Origin: Patescibacteria group bacterium
GTDB lineage: Bacteria > Patescibacteria > Paceibacteria > UBA6257 > 2-01-FULL-56-20
DNA length: 44,754 bases
Assembly: GCA_023484365.1 (NCBI GenBank)
Contig: JAMDBA010000028.1
Coordinates: 1 to 44,754 of the forward strand
Direction of reading: 5' to 3'
This document shows, piece by piece, positions 1-7,369 of this stretch. Under the pieces are notes generated by a model. The model ran no database searches and was not told the origin of the DNA. It saw only the letters and a program-made list of their open reading frames with translations. Within the stretch, counting starts at the first letter, position 1. The number at the start of each line of letters is the position of its first letter. The position numbers were made by a program, and so were the translations under genes.

Positions 1-856
1 TGGTTATCGGAAATTCGGTTTCGTAGCGCTCAATTTCGTCAATTCTGGTTTTGACTGTCTGGTAGTACATATTAGAGCCGTTTTGGCTTCTCTTTCTGAT
101 TCTGATTTCTTTTGTCGGATCGTCGGACGTCAAATACATCTGTTCAATAAAAATTTTTTGAGCGGACATGAGGATCGGATGATGAAAATCCGGCCGCGCT
201 TTTAATAAATACTTTTTTTCTATTTCTGTGGGAACGGGTATCCCTAATGTTTTACAAACAATCCGAAACGCCCTTTTTAATTTCCCTTCAAAATCAATTG
301 AATTATCTATGACTTTTAAATGAGGGTGGCCTATCCATGCTGCCAAAGTTTTTCCGTCAGCCGTTATCGCCTCTTCCAGAGTTTCTCGCCGCGCTTTGTT
401 ATTCTGCGTTGTGTAAAATTTTTCCGCTCCGATGGCTGCCGTTCGTAAATGAATAACGCCGTCATAAGAATCTCTGGCGTGTATGCGGTTAAGCCCGTGT
501 TTTTTAAGCAGATAATTGAAATAGTCTTCGCCTGTGTAAGCCATAATATCCATAATCCCCCGGTCGTAAAGGACGACTCTTTTCCCTTCTGGAAAAACCG
601 CGGCCAGATCATTATATCTTTTTTGTAATGAGAGTTGTGTTAAAAAAATACTCTCTTCTATGGCTAATAATTTATCCGGCGATTGTTTGGCGATTTCATT
701 AATATCGCGCAAACCGCTTAAAATTATCATGGTAGCGACTTCTGGAACCATCAAAGACCGGAATCCTTTGTCGGCAAGCTTTTCTTCCAAATAATTCATT
801 CCTGTTGTTTTGCCGGAACAGGGTCCTCCTGTAATGACTATTTCGGGATTTTTCAT
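1..856 (-). CDS. AAA ATPase / CYTH two-domain protein (TTD14-like), C-terminus cut by window edge
   Basis: The frame opens at ATG 856, six bases after an AAGGAGAG Shine-Dalgarno (863-870), and runs 285 codons off the left edge with no stop. I translated it directly. The N-terminal half is a P-loop ATPase: Walker A GGPCSGKTT at residues 10-18 and YDRGIMD at about 97-103, typical of the AAA_28/NadR-like kinase group. From about residue 210 a second domain begins with an ExExK signature (E211, E213, K215 in TEIEKKYLL) and an EIRIRKRS strand, as in CYTH / triphosphate tunnel enzymes. This order matches the TTD14 family, whose eukaryotic member binds GTP and phosphoinositide. The bacterial substrate is unknown; nucleotide or inorganic triphosphate binding is an inference. 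It appears monocistronic, leading out of the tRNA region. Confidence 0.85.
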   Translation of the reverse strand, partial: MKNPEIVITGGPCSGKTTGMNYLEEKLADKGFRSLMVPEVATMIILSGLRDINEIAKQSPDKLLAIEESIFLTQLSLQKRYNDLAAVFPEGKRVVLYDRGIMDIMAYTGEDYFNYLLKKHGLNRIHARDSYDGVIHLRTAAIGAEKFYTTQNNKARRETLEEAITADGKTLAAWIGHPHLKVIDNSIDFEGKLKRAFRIVCKTLGIPVPTEIEKKYLLKARPDFHHPILMSAQKIFIEQMYLTSDDPTKEIRIRKRSQNGSNMYYQTVKTRIDEIERYETEFPIT

Positions 857-938
857 TATGTTCTCTCCTTGTTTTTCGCCATCCGCTAACAAGCAGAGGC
901 GATTTTTAATTTTCTGGATTTATTAAAGCATAGATTTT

Positions 939-1036
939 GGACGCCGGCAAGCAGATGTGCTTTTATTTGGTGTCCGGGTGAACTACCAACAGCAAATAAT
1001 TTCTATTAGCTCCCGGCTTAAAAGCCGGGATTTTTA
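939..1036 (+). ncRNA. Possible small structured RNA ending in a terminator (unassigned)
   Basis: No gene fits 857-1106. On the plus strand GGACGCC (939-945) pairs with GGTGTCC (969-975), allowing one G-U, and encloses a second hairpin AAGCA/TGCTT (949-962). A short linker leads to an intrinsic terminator at 1011-1036. A terminator here serves no upstream plus-strand gene, which is why I propose a small transcript. No clear promoter is visible and I recognise no family. It could also be part of the 5' region of the divergent minus-strand ATPase gene. Confidence 0.3.
1011..1036 (+). terminator. Intrinsic terminator
   Basis: The stem TCCCGGCT / AGCCGGGA is followed by a run of five Ts on the plus strand only. 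It ends whatever is transcribed rightwards from about 900-1010 and stops before the minus-strand tRNA-Ala. Confidence 0.7.
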
Positions 1037-1106
1037 TATTTATTTAATCAAAACGCCGCTTTTGTCTTCGGTTTAAGCATTGAAGATTTCGGACGTTAAA
1101 TATTTT

Positions 1107-1180
1107 TGGTGGACCTACGGGGAATTGAACCCCGACCTCTTCCATGCCATGGAAGCGTAATGCCGTTTTACTATAGGCCC
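1107..1180 (-). tRNA. tRNA-Ala(GGC)
   Basis: The minus-strand cloverleaf has acceptor GGGCCTA / TAGGTCC with the G3:U70 pair that identifies alanine tRNAs. The D-stem is GTAA/TTAC, the anticodon stem CTTCC/GGAAG, and the loop ATGGCAT gives anticodon GGC. The T-arm is GGGG TTCAATT CCCC, and CCA is encoded (1107-1109). The D-arm is short. Confidence 0.93.
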
Positions 1181-1251
1181 GTTAAAACTTTGTTTTTAAT
1201 TTTACATTCAACTTTACCTATATTATAATAATTTCGCGAGATATTCAAATT

Positions 1252-1323
1252 CCCCTCGTAGCTCAACGGATAGAGCAATTCCGTCCTAAGGAAGAAATGG
1301 GGGTTCAATTCCCTCCGAGGGGA
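1252..1323 (+). tRNA. tRNA-Arg(CCU)
   Basis: The acceptor is CCCCTCG / CGAGGGG, the D-stem GCTC/GAGC, and the anticodon loop GTCCTAA gives CCU (reads AGG). The T-loop is TTCAATT. The 3' CCA is not encoded. The A27-G43 position of the anticodon stem is mismatched. The last 18 bases are repeated exactly at 1424-1441 (see the tRNA-linked element). Confidence 0.9.
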
Positions 1324-1441
1324 CAAAATGGAATTGAACGCCGCAGCGTATTTTTTCAGCAGAAAAAATAGCGAGGTGGTGCCCAGACCGATTGCGAGCG
1401 ACGGCGAGCAAGCGAGTCGCGGGCAATTCCCTCCGAGGGGA
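1324..1441 (+). repeat. tRNA-linked structured element, copy A (beside tRNA-Arg)
   Basis: The 118-bp segment starts just after tRNA-Arg and ends with an exact 18-bp copy of the tRNA 3' end (1424-1441 = 1306-1323). Near its start GGAATTGAAC (1330-1339) is the perfect reverse complement of the tRNA T-arm (1303-1312), and GGAATTG can pair with CAATTCC (1424-1430) to close the element. Inside are a hairpin TATTTTTT/AAAAAATA, the core GAGGTGGTGCCCAGAC (1373-1388), and GCGACGGC (1398-1405) with GTCGC (1416-1420). The same architecture occurs beside tRNA-Tyr at 39825-39968 with a 15/16 identical core. No protein is encoded. A miniature tRNA-targeting mobile element or a structured RNA are both possible. 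Confidence 0.75.
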
Positions 1442-1472
1442 TATAGATGAGACGATAAGTGAAAAATTGATA

Positions 1473-1519
1473 GTTTAATTTGCGTCTGAAATATATTTCA
1501 GGCGCGGAGGAAATTAAAC
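1473..1519 (+). other. Nested hairpin, function unknown
   Basis: An outer 9-bp perfect stem, GTTTAATTT (1473-1481) with AAATTAAAC (1511-1519), encloses an inner stem GCGTCTGAAAT / ATTTCAGGCGC (1482-1505) with one G-T pair. The 3' side carries an unpaired GGAGG (1506-1510). No T-run follows, so it is not a standard terminator. It lies between tRNA-Arg and tRNA-Ser. Confidence 0.55.
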
Positions 1520-1629
1520 GCCAAAGTTAAAATTTACATTAATAAATATCGTATAATTGAAATAAGTTAAATGGAGAAGGTTGGTGTAACGGTCTGACGG
1601 ATATTAAAATATAAATACGGAGATAAAGC

Positions 1630-1716
1630 GGAGGCGTGGCAGAGTGGTCTAACGCGCCGCACTCGAAATGCGGTTGGGGAGAAATCCCCTCGGAGGTTCG
1701 AATCCTCCCGCCTCCG
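1630..1716 (+). tRNA. tRNA-Ser(CGA)
   Basis: The acceptor is GGAGGCG / CGCCTCC. The anticodon stem CCGCA/TGCGG has loop CTCGAAA, giving anticodon CGA (reads UCG). The long class II variable arm is TTGGGGAGAAATCCCCTC, and the T-arm is GGAGG TTCGAAT CCTCC. CCA is not encoded. Confidence 0.95.
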
Positions 1717-1749
1717 CTTTGTCTCTGATTATAAAATATCTTTAATATC

Positions 1750-1788
1750 CACTAGAAATGCGGTTAGGGAGCAATCCTCTCAAATGTT
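1750..1788 (+). pseudogene. Degenerate tRNA-Ser fragment
   Basis: This 39-base stretch matches tRNA-Ser 1660-1698 (anticodon arm, variable arm, start of the T-arm) at 32 of 39 positions. Acceptor and D-arm are absent and the anticodon loop base corresponding to C34 is A. It is a remnant of a second serine tRNA or a partial duplication, lying just past the htpX stop. Confidence 0.7.
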
Positions 1789-1790
1789 TA

Positions 1791-2693
1791 TTATACTTTT
1801 AAATCGCTTAGCGCTTTTATCCTGTCTTCTATTGGCGGATGAGTCATGAAAATTTTTACTAAGAAAGGAGTTCTTTTGCTGTTTCCCATGTCGGTTTTAA
1901 GCGGGCTTTCAAAATAAAGATGAGCTATTGACGAGCTGACTTTCATCGGTTGGCCGGCCGATATTTTTTTAAGGGCGCTGATTAGTCCTTCTGGGTAGCG
2001 CGTTAAAAGCGCGCCTGAGGCGTCAGCTAAAAATTCTCTTTTTCGGGAAATAGCCAGTTGAATAAGCGTGGCGGCGATAGGCGCTAATATCGCGGCTATC
2101 AAACCGGCAACGAAAGCAAAATTACCTCCAGAGTCTCTGTTATCCCGCGATCCTCCGCTCCAGAAGCTTATTTGCAAAAAAAAGTCGGCCAGCAAAGTAA
2201 AAATTCCGGCAAAAACAACAACGATAGTTGAAATCAACGTGTCTCTATTGCCGATGTGCGATAATTCGTGCGCCAGAACTCCCTCAAGTTCGGTTTTATT
2301 CAGAATTTGCAAAAGTCCGCTGGTGACGGCAACAGCAGCGTGATTTTTGTCGCGCCCCGTGGCAAATGCGTTTGGAGAAGGATTGTTGACGATATATATT
2401 TTTGGCGTTGGCAATCCGGCGGTAATCGCCAGATTTTCAACGATTCGGTAAAGCTCGGGATTATCTTTCTTTTCTACCGGTTTGGCGCCAGCCATTTTTA
2501 AAACCAATTTATCGGAATACCAATAACTGAAGATATTCAAAAATAAACTTAAAGCTACAGCGAAAATCAATATAGCGGAAGAATTATAAACAACGCTAAA
2601 AAGCCAGCCGAATCCGATTATTAGAACCAGAAAAAAAGTCAGAAACAACCAAGTTTTTCTTTGGTTTGAAGCTACTTGAGTGTACAGATTCAT
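1791..2693 (-). CDS. htpX: HtpX-like M48 family membrane zinc metalloprotease
   Basis: This 300-residue protein has two N-terminal membrane segments (about 15-35 and 38-57), then the M48 zinc site H142-E143-L-S-H146 in AHELSHIGNRD, with E220 of SRKREFLADA as third ligand. Two more hydrophobic segments lie between (about 152-175 and 193-215). HtpX proteases degrade misfolded membrane proteins with the active site facing the cytoplasm. It lies 135 bp downstream of lemA, a common pairing. The start codon is preceded directly by ACTACGGG rather than a spaced Shine-Dalgarno, and this sequence is complementary to the bases just after the lemA stop. Confidence 0.93.
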   Translation of the reverse strand: MNLYTQVASNQRKTWLFLTFFLVLIIGFGWLFSVVYNSSAILIFAVALSLFLNIFSYWYSDKLVLKMAGAKPVEKKDNPELYRIVENLAITAGLPTPKIYIVNNPSPNAFATGRDKNHAAVAVTSGLLQILNKTELEGVLAHELSHIGNRDTLISTIVVVFAGIFTLLADFFLQISFWSGGSRDNRDSGGNFAFVAGLIAAILAPIAATLIQLAISRKREFLADASGALLTRYPEGLISALKKISAGQPMKVSSSIAHLYFESPLKTDMGNSKRTPFLVKIFMTHPPIEDRIKALSDLKV

Positions 2694-2828
2694 CCCGTAG
2701 TGAAATTTTGATCTATTCCCTGGCTAAATTTTATCAACAATAAATTATTTGATATTATGATTTTCACAAAATTAATTTTAGTTTTTTATAAATAAAATAA
2801 TAATAAAATAAAAATTCTACTACGGGAT
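2692..2828 (-). promoter_or_regulatory. Inverted repeat bridging lemA stop and htpX start
   Basis: ATCCCGTAGT lies directly after the lemA TGA in the mRNA, and its exact complement ACTACGGGAT overlaps the first two bases of the htpX ATG. The 10-bp pairing would enclose an AT-rich loop of about 117 nt and bury the htpX start. Ribosomes finishing lemA could open it. This coupling role is an inference from the pairing alone. Confidence 0.45.
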
Positions 2829-3389
2829 TCATTTTGAAAAACTTACTTTAACAGGTTCTTTTTCCGCGTCGTTTTCTGTTTCAAAAAGATCCTTTTTGCC
2901 AAAACCAAAAATAGAGGCTATTAAATTTTTTGGGAAAACTTCAATGGCGATATTGTAATCTCGGACGTTAGAATTATAAAACCTCCGGGCAGCCTGAATT
3001 TTATCTTCGGTATCAACAAGTTCGTCCTGTAATTTTTGAAAGTTTTCGGAAGCCCTTAATTGCGGGTAATTCTCGGCGACTGCGAAAAGGCTTTTTAGGG
3101 TTTGAGAAAGTTGATTTTCCGCGGCTAATTTTTCTTTAGGGTCTTGAGCGGACATCGCGGCCGTCCTGGCGTTGGTGACGTCTTCAATAACGCTTTTCTC
3201 GTGGGCGGCATAACCTTTGACCGATTCCACCAAATTGGGAATCAAATCGTACCGTCTTTTTAGTTGGACTTCTATATCTGACCAGGCTTCGGCAACCCTA
3301 TTCTTTCTGGTTATCAGACTGTTAAATATGGCTATAAACCAGATAACGATGACAGCTAAAATTATTATAATAATTGTTGTTAAACTCAT
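2829..3389 (-). CDS. lemA: LemA family membrane protein
   Basis: This 186-residue protein has an N-terminal membrane helix (about 4-24) followed by the LemA helical domain: NSLITRKNRVAEAWSDIEVQ and LKRRYDLIPNLVESVKGYA are the classic LemA stretches, with EKSVIEDVTNAR after them. The rest is predicted mostly helical, ending in a charged tail. LemA proteins are exposed helical bundles of unclear function that commonly neighbour HtpX-type proteases, as here. I take this as a two-gene transcript lemA-htpX. Confidence 0.93.
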   Translation of the reverse strand: MSLTTIIIIILAVIVIWFIAIFNSLITRKNRVAEAWSDIEVQLKRRYDLIPNLVESVKGYAAHEKSVIEDVTNARTAAMSAQDPKEKLAAENQLSQTLKSLFAVAENYPQLRASENFQKLQDELVDTEDKIQAARRFYNSNVRDYNIAIEVFPKNLIASIFGFGKKDLFETENDAEKEPVKVSFSK

Positions 3390-3430
3390 ATTTTTATTTG
3401 ATTTTACTAAATTACGATTATTTAATCAAA

Positions 3431-4372
3431 TTAATATTGATATTGAGAAACCAGCAGGCCGTTTTTGTCAAAAAGGAGAATGTTGTCGTGGCTTTGGTCA
3501 AAATTTAACGGCGCGTTCCAGATTCGCCACTCGCCAGTCAAGAAATCAAGGTCATTCCTGTGACTATTAAAGCAGCTTGTGTAATTAAATTTATTGAGCA
3601 CGTTTGAGCAGGACGGATCGTTGTAGGTAAAGGGTAGATTAGGGCCGGGTTCCTGGCAAGAACCGTTTATGGAATCAATGTAGTTTTGACAATCGCCGCT
3701 AAGGTTTGAAAATTCAGAGCTGTCTATCGTTGGACAACTTGATGGGAGTTCTGGCGTGAACTGGTAGCGATTCGCTAAATAGCCGATACATTTATTAATT
3801 TCAAAATTAACGCCAAGCGAGTTTGGAATGGAATAAATATTCACTGTTGAATTATTAAATAAATTAATATCCGATGGCGTTTCCCATCCGGATGGATCGT
3901 ATAAGGCCACCCCTTGAGGAATAACGAATTTTCCTGTATTCCATTTTATTGCCCAACCGGTAATATCAACTTTTTCTGTTTGGGGTAAATTATAAGATTG
4001 AATTGAAATCTGGGCGTAATCGCCGTAATTTGGCGAAGCATTGCCGATGTTTATTTCTTGAAAATAAGGAGAAAGTTCTTTTCGGGTAAAGCCGGTAGGA
4101 ATTTCCGAAGTGCTTATTTGCGGTTCGCTGGAAGTTGCTGCGGCGGTATAATTCGGAGTTGGTTCCGGCGGCGATATTGGTTGGGACGGTTGAGAAGATG
4201 TTTGTGTCTGACTTGAGGTTGCCGGCCGGAGATTTGATACGGGAGACACGAAAATATTACCAAGCGAAAGCTTGCCGACGCCTAATCCTTGAAATCCTAT
4301 GTGAAAAATATACAAACCAACGCTTAAAGCTAAGATTAGAAGCGCGATTCCTATTATCCTGTGTTTGTGCAT
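3431..4372 (-). CDS. Membrane-anchored extracytoplasmic protein, lamin-tail-like
   Basis: This 313-residue protein begins with a signal anchor (about residues 6-28), then a Ser/Thr/Pro/Gln-rich linker (about 48-85). The globular part has features of bacterial lamin-tail (LTD) domains: an early strand FQEINIGNAS, the middle DITGWAIKWNTGKFVIPQG, and the final HDNILLFDKNGLLVSQYQY. Six or more cysteines suggest disulfides outside the cell. LTD-like domains in bacteria are thought to help attach or position surface proteins. The fold assignment rests on pattern alone and the role is unknown. It is probably monocistronic between leuS and lemA. Confidence 0.6.
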   Translation of the reverse strand: MHKHRIIGIALLILALSVGLYIFHIGFQGLGVGKLSLGNIFVSPVSNLRPATSSQTQTSSQPSQPISPPEPTPNYTAAATSSEPQISTSEIPTGFTRKELSPYFQEINIGNASPNYGDYAQISIQSYNLPQTEKVDITGWAIKWNTGKFVIPQGVALYDPSGWETPSDINLFNNSTVNIYSIPNSLGVNFEINKCIGYLANRYQFTPELPSSCPTIDSSEFSNLSGDCQNYIDSINGSCQEPGPNLPFTYNDPSCSNVLNKFNYTSCFNSHRNDLDFLTGEWRIWNAPLNFDQSHDNILLFDKNGLLVSQYQY

Positions 4373-4428
4373 TTATTTTATTTTACTCCCCCGTTTAATC
4401 GGGCGCAAATATATCAAGACGAAAGATT

Positions 4429-6903
4429 TTATTGTTCTTTAATAACAAAATTAATCAGGCGATCCGGAACATAAATAATTTTTTCCGTTTTAAACCGTTG
4501 GAGATTTGATTTAATTTTAGGATCGGCCGTGGCTATCGCCTCCGCTTTTTCTTTGGACATACCCTTCTCTGCTTCAATCGTGGCCTTGGTTTTTCCATTT
4601 ATCTGAATGATAAGCTTAAATGTTTCTTCCTTAATTAATTTAGCGTTATAAGTTGGCCATTTTTCCAAATGAATGGAATTTTTATTTCCAAACTTACTCC
4701 AAAGTTCTTCGGTTAAAAACGGAGCGAACGGCGCCAGGAGTTTTAAAAATTTCTCAAAATAATCTCTAGATAAGTATTCGGCGTCTTCTAATCTGCTTAA
4801 TAAAATCATTAAGCTGCTGATGGCGGTGTTGTAGTGAAGAGATTCAATGTCTTCGGTTATTTTTTTAACTGTTTGATTAAGATATTTTTCTAAATTTTGA
4901 TTTTTTGCCTTTTTATCTGATTTGATTATATTTTCGCCAAGCTTTCTTGTTCTTTCCAGAAATCTGGTTATGCCTAAAATTCCGCTGTCGCGAAAATCCC
5001 CTCCCTGTTCAAAAGGAGCCAGGAACATAAGATACATTCTTAATGCGTCAGCTCCGAATTTTTTAATATATTCGTCGGGATTAACGACATTCCCTTTTGA
5101 CTTGGACATTTTCGCGCCTTCTTTTATTAAAAGACCGTGAGCGCGGAATTTTTTGAACGGCTCGGAAAAATCAATCAGCTTCATGTCGTGGAAAACTTTT
5201 GTTACGAACCTGGTGTAAAGTAAGTGTAAAACCGCGTGTTCCGCGCCGCCGATATACATATCTACCGGAAGCCATTTTTTAATAACAGTTTTATCAAATA
5301 CCTTCTTTTTGTTTTTAACATCAAGATAACGGAAGAAATACCAGGCCGAATCTAAAAACGTGTCAGAAACGTCGGTTTCGCGGCGGGCTTTGGAATGACA
5401 TACAGGGCAGGTTGTTTCGTAAAATGACTTAACCGAACTTAAAGGCGAAGCGCCAGTTCCCATAGGCTTAAAATCTTTCAAAAAAGGCAATTCAACGGGT
5501 AAATTTTTTTCTGGAACGGTATACCACCCCGGCATATCGCTACGCTCGCCTTTTCCTTCGGCGGCGCATTTTTCGCAATAAATCATCGGGATTGGCGGTC
5601 CCCAGTATCTTTGGCGGGAAATCAGCCAGTCGCGTAGGCGGTAATTGGTTTTCTTTTTTCCTCCGGCAAATTTAGCTATTTCCCATTTAGCTTCCTCGGC
5701 GTTTTTGCCGTTAAAGTTTTGAGAATTAATCAAAACGCCCTTTGCTTCGTAAGCTTTTTCAATTTTAGATAAATTTATTGATCCCGAACTGGCGTTGTCA
5801 GCCGGCCTGACAACTTCTTTTATTGGCAAGCCGTATTTTTTGGCAAAATCAAAGTCTCTTTGGTCGTGGGCGGGAACAGCCATAATTGCTCCCGTTCCGT
5901 ACGAACTTAAAACGTAATCGGCGATCCAAACCGGCAGCTCTTCGTTGTTCACCGGATTAAAAGCTTTGATTCCTTTTAAAATAATGCCAGTTTTTTCATT
6001 GCCTTCGGCTATTCTTTCGTTTTCTGATTTCGCCTTGGCTTTTTCAATATATTTTTCGGCTTCTTTCCAATTTTCAATCTTGAATTCTAAATTTTTTATT
6101 AAATAATGCTCGGGCGCCAAAACTAAATAAGTGGCGCCAAAAAGCGTGTCTGGACGGGTGGTAAAAACTTTAATTTTATGTTCGGAATTTTTAATCTGAA
6201 ATTCTATTTCCGCTCCATCAGAGCGTCCTATCCAATTTTTTTGGGCTATTTTAACCTTTTCCGACCAATCTAGATTTTCTAAATCATTCAATAGTTCTTC
6301 TGCGTAGTCGGTAATTTTAAAAAACCATTGCTCAAGCTCTTTTTTAATAACGTCTGTGCCGCAACGCTCGCATTTGCCTGCGATTACCTGTTCGTCGGCT
6401 AAGACTGTTTTGCAGGACGGGCACCAATTAACCGCTTGTTTTTTGCGGTAAGCCAATCCCTTTTTAAAAAATTGAGCGAAGATCCATTGCGTCCATTTGT
6501 AGTAATCGGGGTCGTAAGTTTCCAGTTTTTCTTTCCAGGCGAAAGAATTTCCTATGGCTTCAAGCTGCCGATAGAAATTTTTTTCTGATATTTTCGCCTG
6601 CTTGGCGGGGTGAATCCCTATTTTTAGCGCGTAATTTTCCGAATGTATTCCAAAGCCGTCCAGCCCAATCGGTTCAAAAACATCATAGCCTTGCATCCTT
6701 TTGAATCGGCCATAAATATCGCTGCCGGTAAAAGCGTACATATTGCCGACATGCAATCCTTCGGCGGAAGGATACGGAAACATCATCAGATTATAAAACG
6801 GCTTTCGCTTGGCCGAAGGTTTTTTTATCTTCGGCTCGTAGAGGCCATTTTCAGACCAAATTTTAGACCATTTTTTTTCTATTTTTGAAAAAATATAAGC
6901 CAT
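4429..6903 (-). CDS. leuS: Leucyl-tRNA synthetase
   Basis: A class I synthetase that charges tRNA-Leu. Counting from the upstream ATG at 6930 (833 residues), the HIGH equivalent is HVGN (60-63), a zinc knuckle is CPSC...CERC (170-190), the editing domain carries TTRPDT (about 258-263) and GTGAIMAVPAHD (345-356), a second Cys-rich insert (YCEKC...CPVC) lies at about 451-511, and KMSKS is at 607-611. I place the start at ATG 6903 (MAYIFSKIEKKW), which resembles family N-termini. The ATG at 6930 adds nine residues, and neither start has a good Shine-Dalgarno. The gene stands alone on the minus strand, divergent from the winged-helix gene. Confidence 0.95.
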   Translation of the reverse strand: MAYIFSKIEKKWSKIWSENGLYEPKIKKPSAKRKPFYNLMMFPYPSAEGLHVGNMYAFTGSDIYGRFKRMQGYDVFEPIGLDGFGIHSENYALKIGIHPAKQAKISEKNFYRQLEAIGNSFAWKEKLETYDPDYYKWTQWIFAQFFKKGLAYRKKQAVNWCPSCKTVLADEQVIAGKCERCGTDVIKKELEQWFFKITDYAEELLNDLENLDWSEKVKIAQKNWIGRSDGAEIEFQIKNSEHKIKVFTTRPDTLFGATYLVLAPEHYLIKNLEFKIENWKEAEKYIEKAKAKSENERIAEGNEKTGIILKGIKAFNPVNNEELPVWIADYVLSSYGTGAIMAVPAHDQRDFDFAKKYGLPIKEVVRPADNASSGSINLSKIEKAYEAKGVLINSQNFNGKNAEEAKWEIAKFAGGKKKTNYRLRDWLISRQRYWGPPIPMIYCEKCAAEGKGERSDMPGWYTVPEKNLPVELPFLKDFKPMGTGASPLSSVKSFYETTCPVCHSKARRETDVSDTFLDSAWYFFRYLDVKNKKKVFDKTVIKKWLPVDMYIGGAEHAVLHLLYTRFVTKVFHDMKLIDFSEPFKKFRAHGLLIKEGAKMSKSKGNVVNPDEYIKKFGADALRMYLMFLAPFEQGGDFRDSGILGITRFLERTRKLGENIIKSDKKAKNQNLEKYLNQTVKKITEDIESLHYNTAISSLMILLSRLEDAEYLSRDYFEKFLKLLAPFAPFLTEELWSKFGNKNSIHLEKWPTYNAKLIKEETFKLIIQINGKTKATIEAEKGMSKEKAEAIATADPKIKSNLQRFKTEKIIYVPDRLINFVIKEQ

Positions 6904-6953
6904 ATTAAAAAATTTTATCTTAATTTTCATTAAAAATCAAAATTATCAACAAA

Positions 6954-6987
6954 AACATCCTTACAAACTTGAGAATGTAAGGATGTT
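6954..6987 (+). repeat. Palindromic repeat R1, overlapping the regulator promoter
   Basis: AACATCCTTACA, ten bases, then TGTAAGGATGTT: a perfect 12-bp inverted repeat. It recurs at 7301-7334 and 8321-8354 with the right arm and ACTTGAGAA loop unchanged. Here it overlaps the -35 and spacer of the promoter for the winged-helix gene, where an operator would sit. Confidence 0.7.
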
Positions 6988-6997
6988 TTTGTATGAT
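6969..6997 (+). promoter_or_regulatory. Promoter of winged-helix gene, predicted leaderless start
   Basis: TTGAGA (6969-6974), a 17-bp spacer, then TATGAT (6992-6997). The next in-frame ATG, 7004, lies seven bases past the -10, where transcription should begin, so the mRNA is probably leaderless. This fits the lack of any Shine-Dalgarno. Confidence 0.65.
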
Positions 6998-7003
6998 AAA
7001 ATT

Positions 7004-7291
7004 ATGGAAAAAACAAAAACGGCCAAACAAATGGAAAGGCATCTTAAAGGAATATCCAACCATTATCGCATAGAAATACTGCTTCTTATCGCTGAGCGCG
7101 ACAGTATAACGCTAGGAGACATTGTAAGCGCGCTCCAGGCAAACGAAAAAACGATCGGCGAACACACAAGACGGCTTTATCAGGCAGGATTAATAAATAA
7201 AAAATATAAGGGTAAATTTGTTGAGCATACTCTGTCGCCATACGGAAAGGCATTCTTTGGTTTTTTAAAATTATTTCAGAAAATAAAATGA
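7004..7291 (+). CDS. Small winged-helix (ArsR-like) transcriptional regulator
   Basis: A 95-residue protein from ATG 7004. An earlier in-frame ATG at 6983 lies inside palindrome R1 and upstream of the -10, so I reject it. The sequence reads as a single winged helix: KGISNHYRIEILLLIAER (helix 1-2), ITLGDIVSALQANEKTIGEHTRRLYQAGLI (turn and recognition helix), then KGKFVEHTLSPYGKAF (wing). No metal-binding cysteine pair is visible, so it does not look like a classical metal sensor. The palindrome over its own promoter and copies on both sides of tatD suggest autoregulation and perhaps a small local regulon. That is an inference. Confidence 0.75.
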   Translation: MEKTKTAKQMERHLKGISNHYRIEILLLIAERDSITLGDIVSALQANEKTIGEHTRRLYQAGLINKKYKGKFVEHTLSPYGKAFFGFLKLFQKIK

Positions 7292-7300
7292 TATTCTAAT

Positions 7301-7334
7301 AACACCCTTATATACTTGAGAATGTAAGGATGTT
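7301..7334 (+). repeat. Palindromic repeat R2
   Basis: The left arm AACACCCTTATA differs from R1 at two positions. The loop core ACTTGAGAA and right arm TGTAAGGATGTT are identical to R1. It lies between the convergent ends of the winged-helix gene and tatD. Confidence 0.65.
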
Positions 7335-7369
7335 ATTTTTAAGAGCGAAAAATAATTTAAGACGGAAAA

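Noticed and set aside
364..612. 82-codon minus-strand reading frame
   Set aside because: It lies in another frame of the ATPase-CYTH gene, whose motifs are unambiguous.
1575..1600. GGTTGGTGTAACGGTCTGAC as a tRNA fragment
   Set aside because: It resembles a D-arm region only loosely; no matching acceptor or anticodon arm is found.
4380..4428. CCCGTTTAATCGGG as a terminator
   Set aside because: The stem is only four or five bp and no T-run follows in either direction.
6983..7003. Earlier ATG as the start of the winged-helix protein
   Set aside because: It lies in palindrome R1 and upstream of the -10 box, so it would not be in the transcript.
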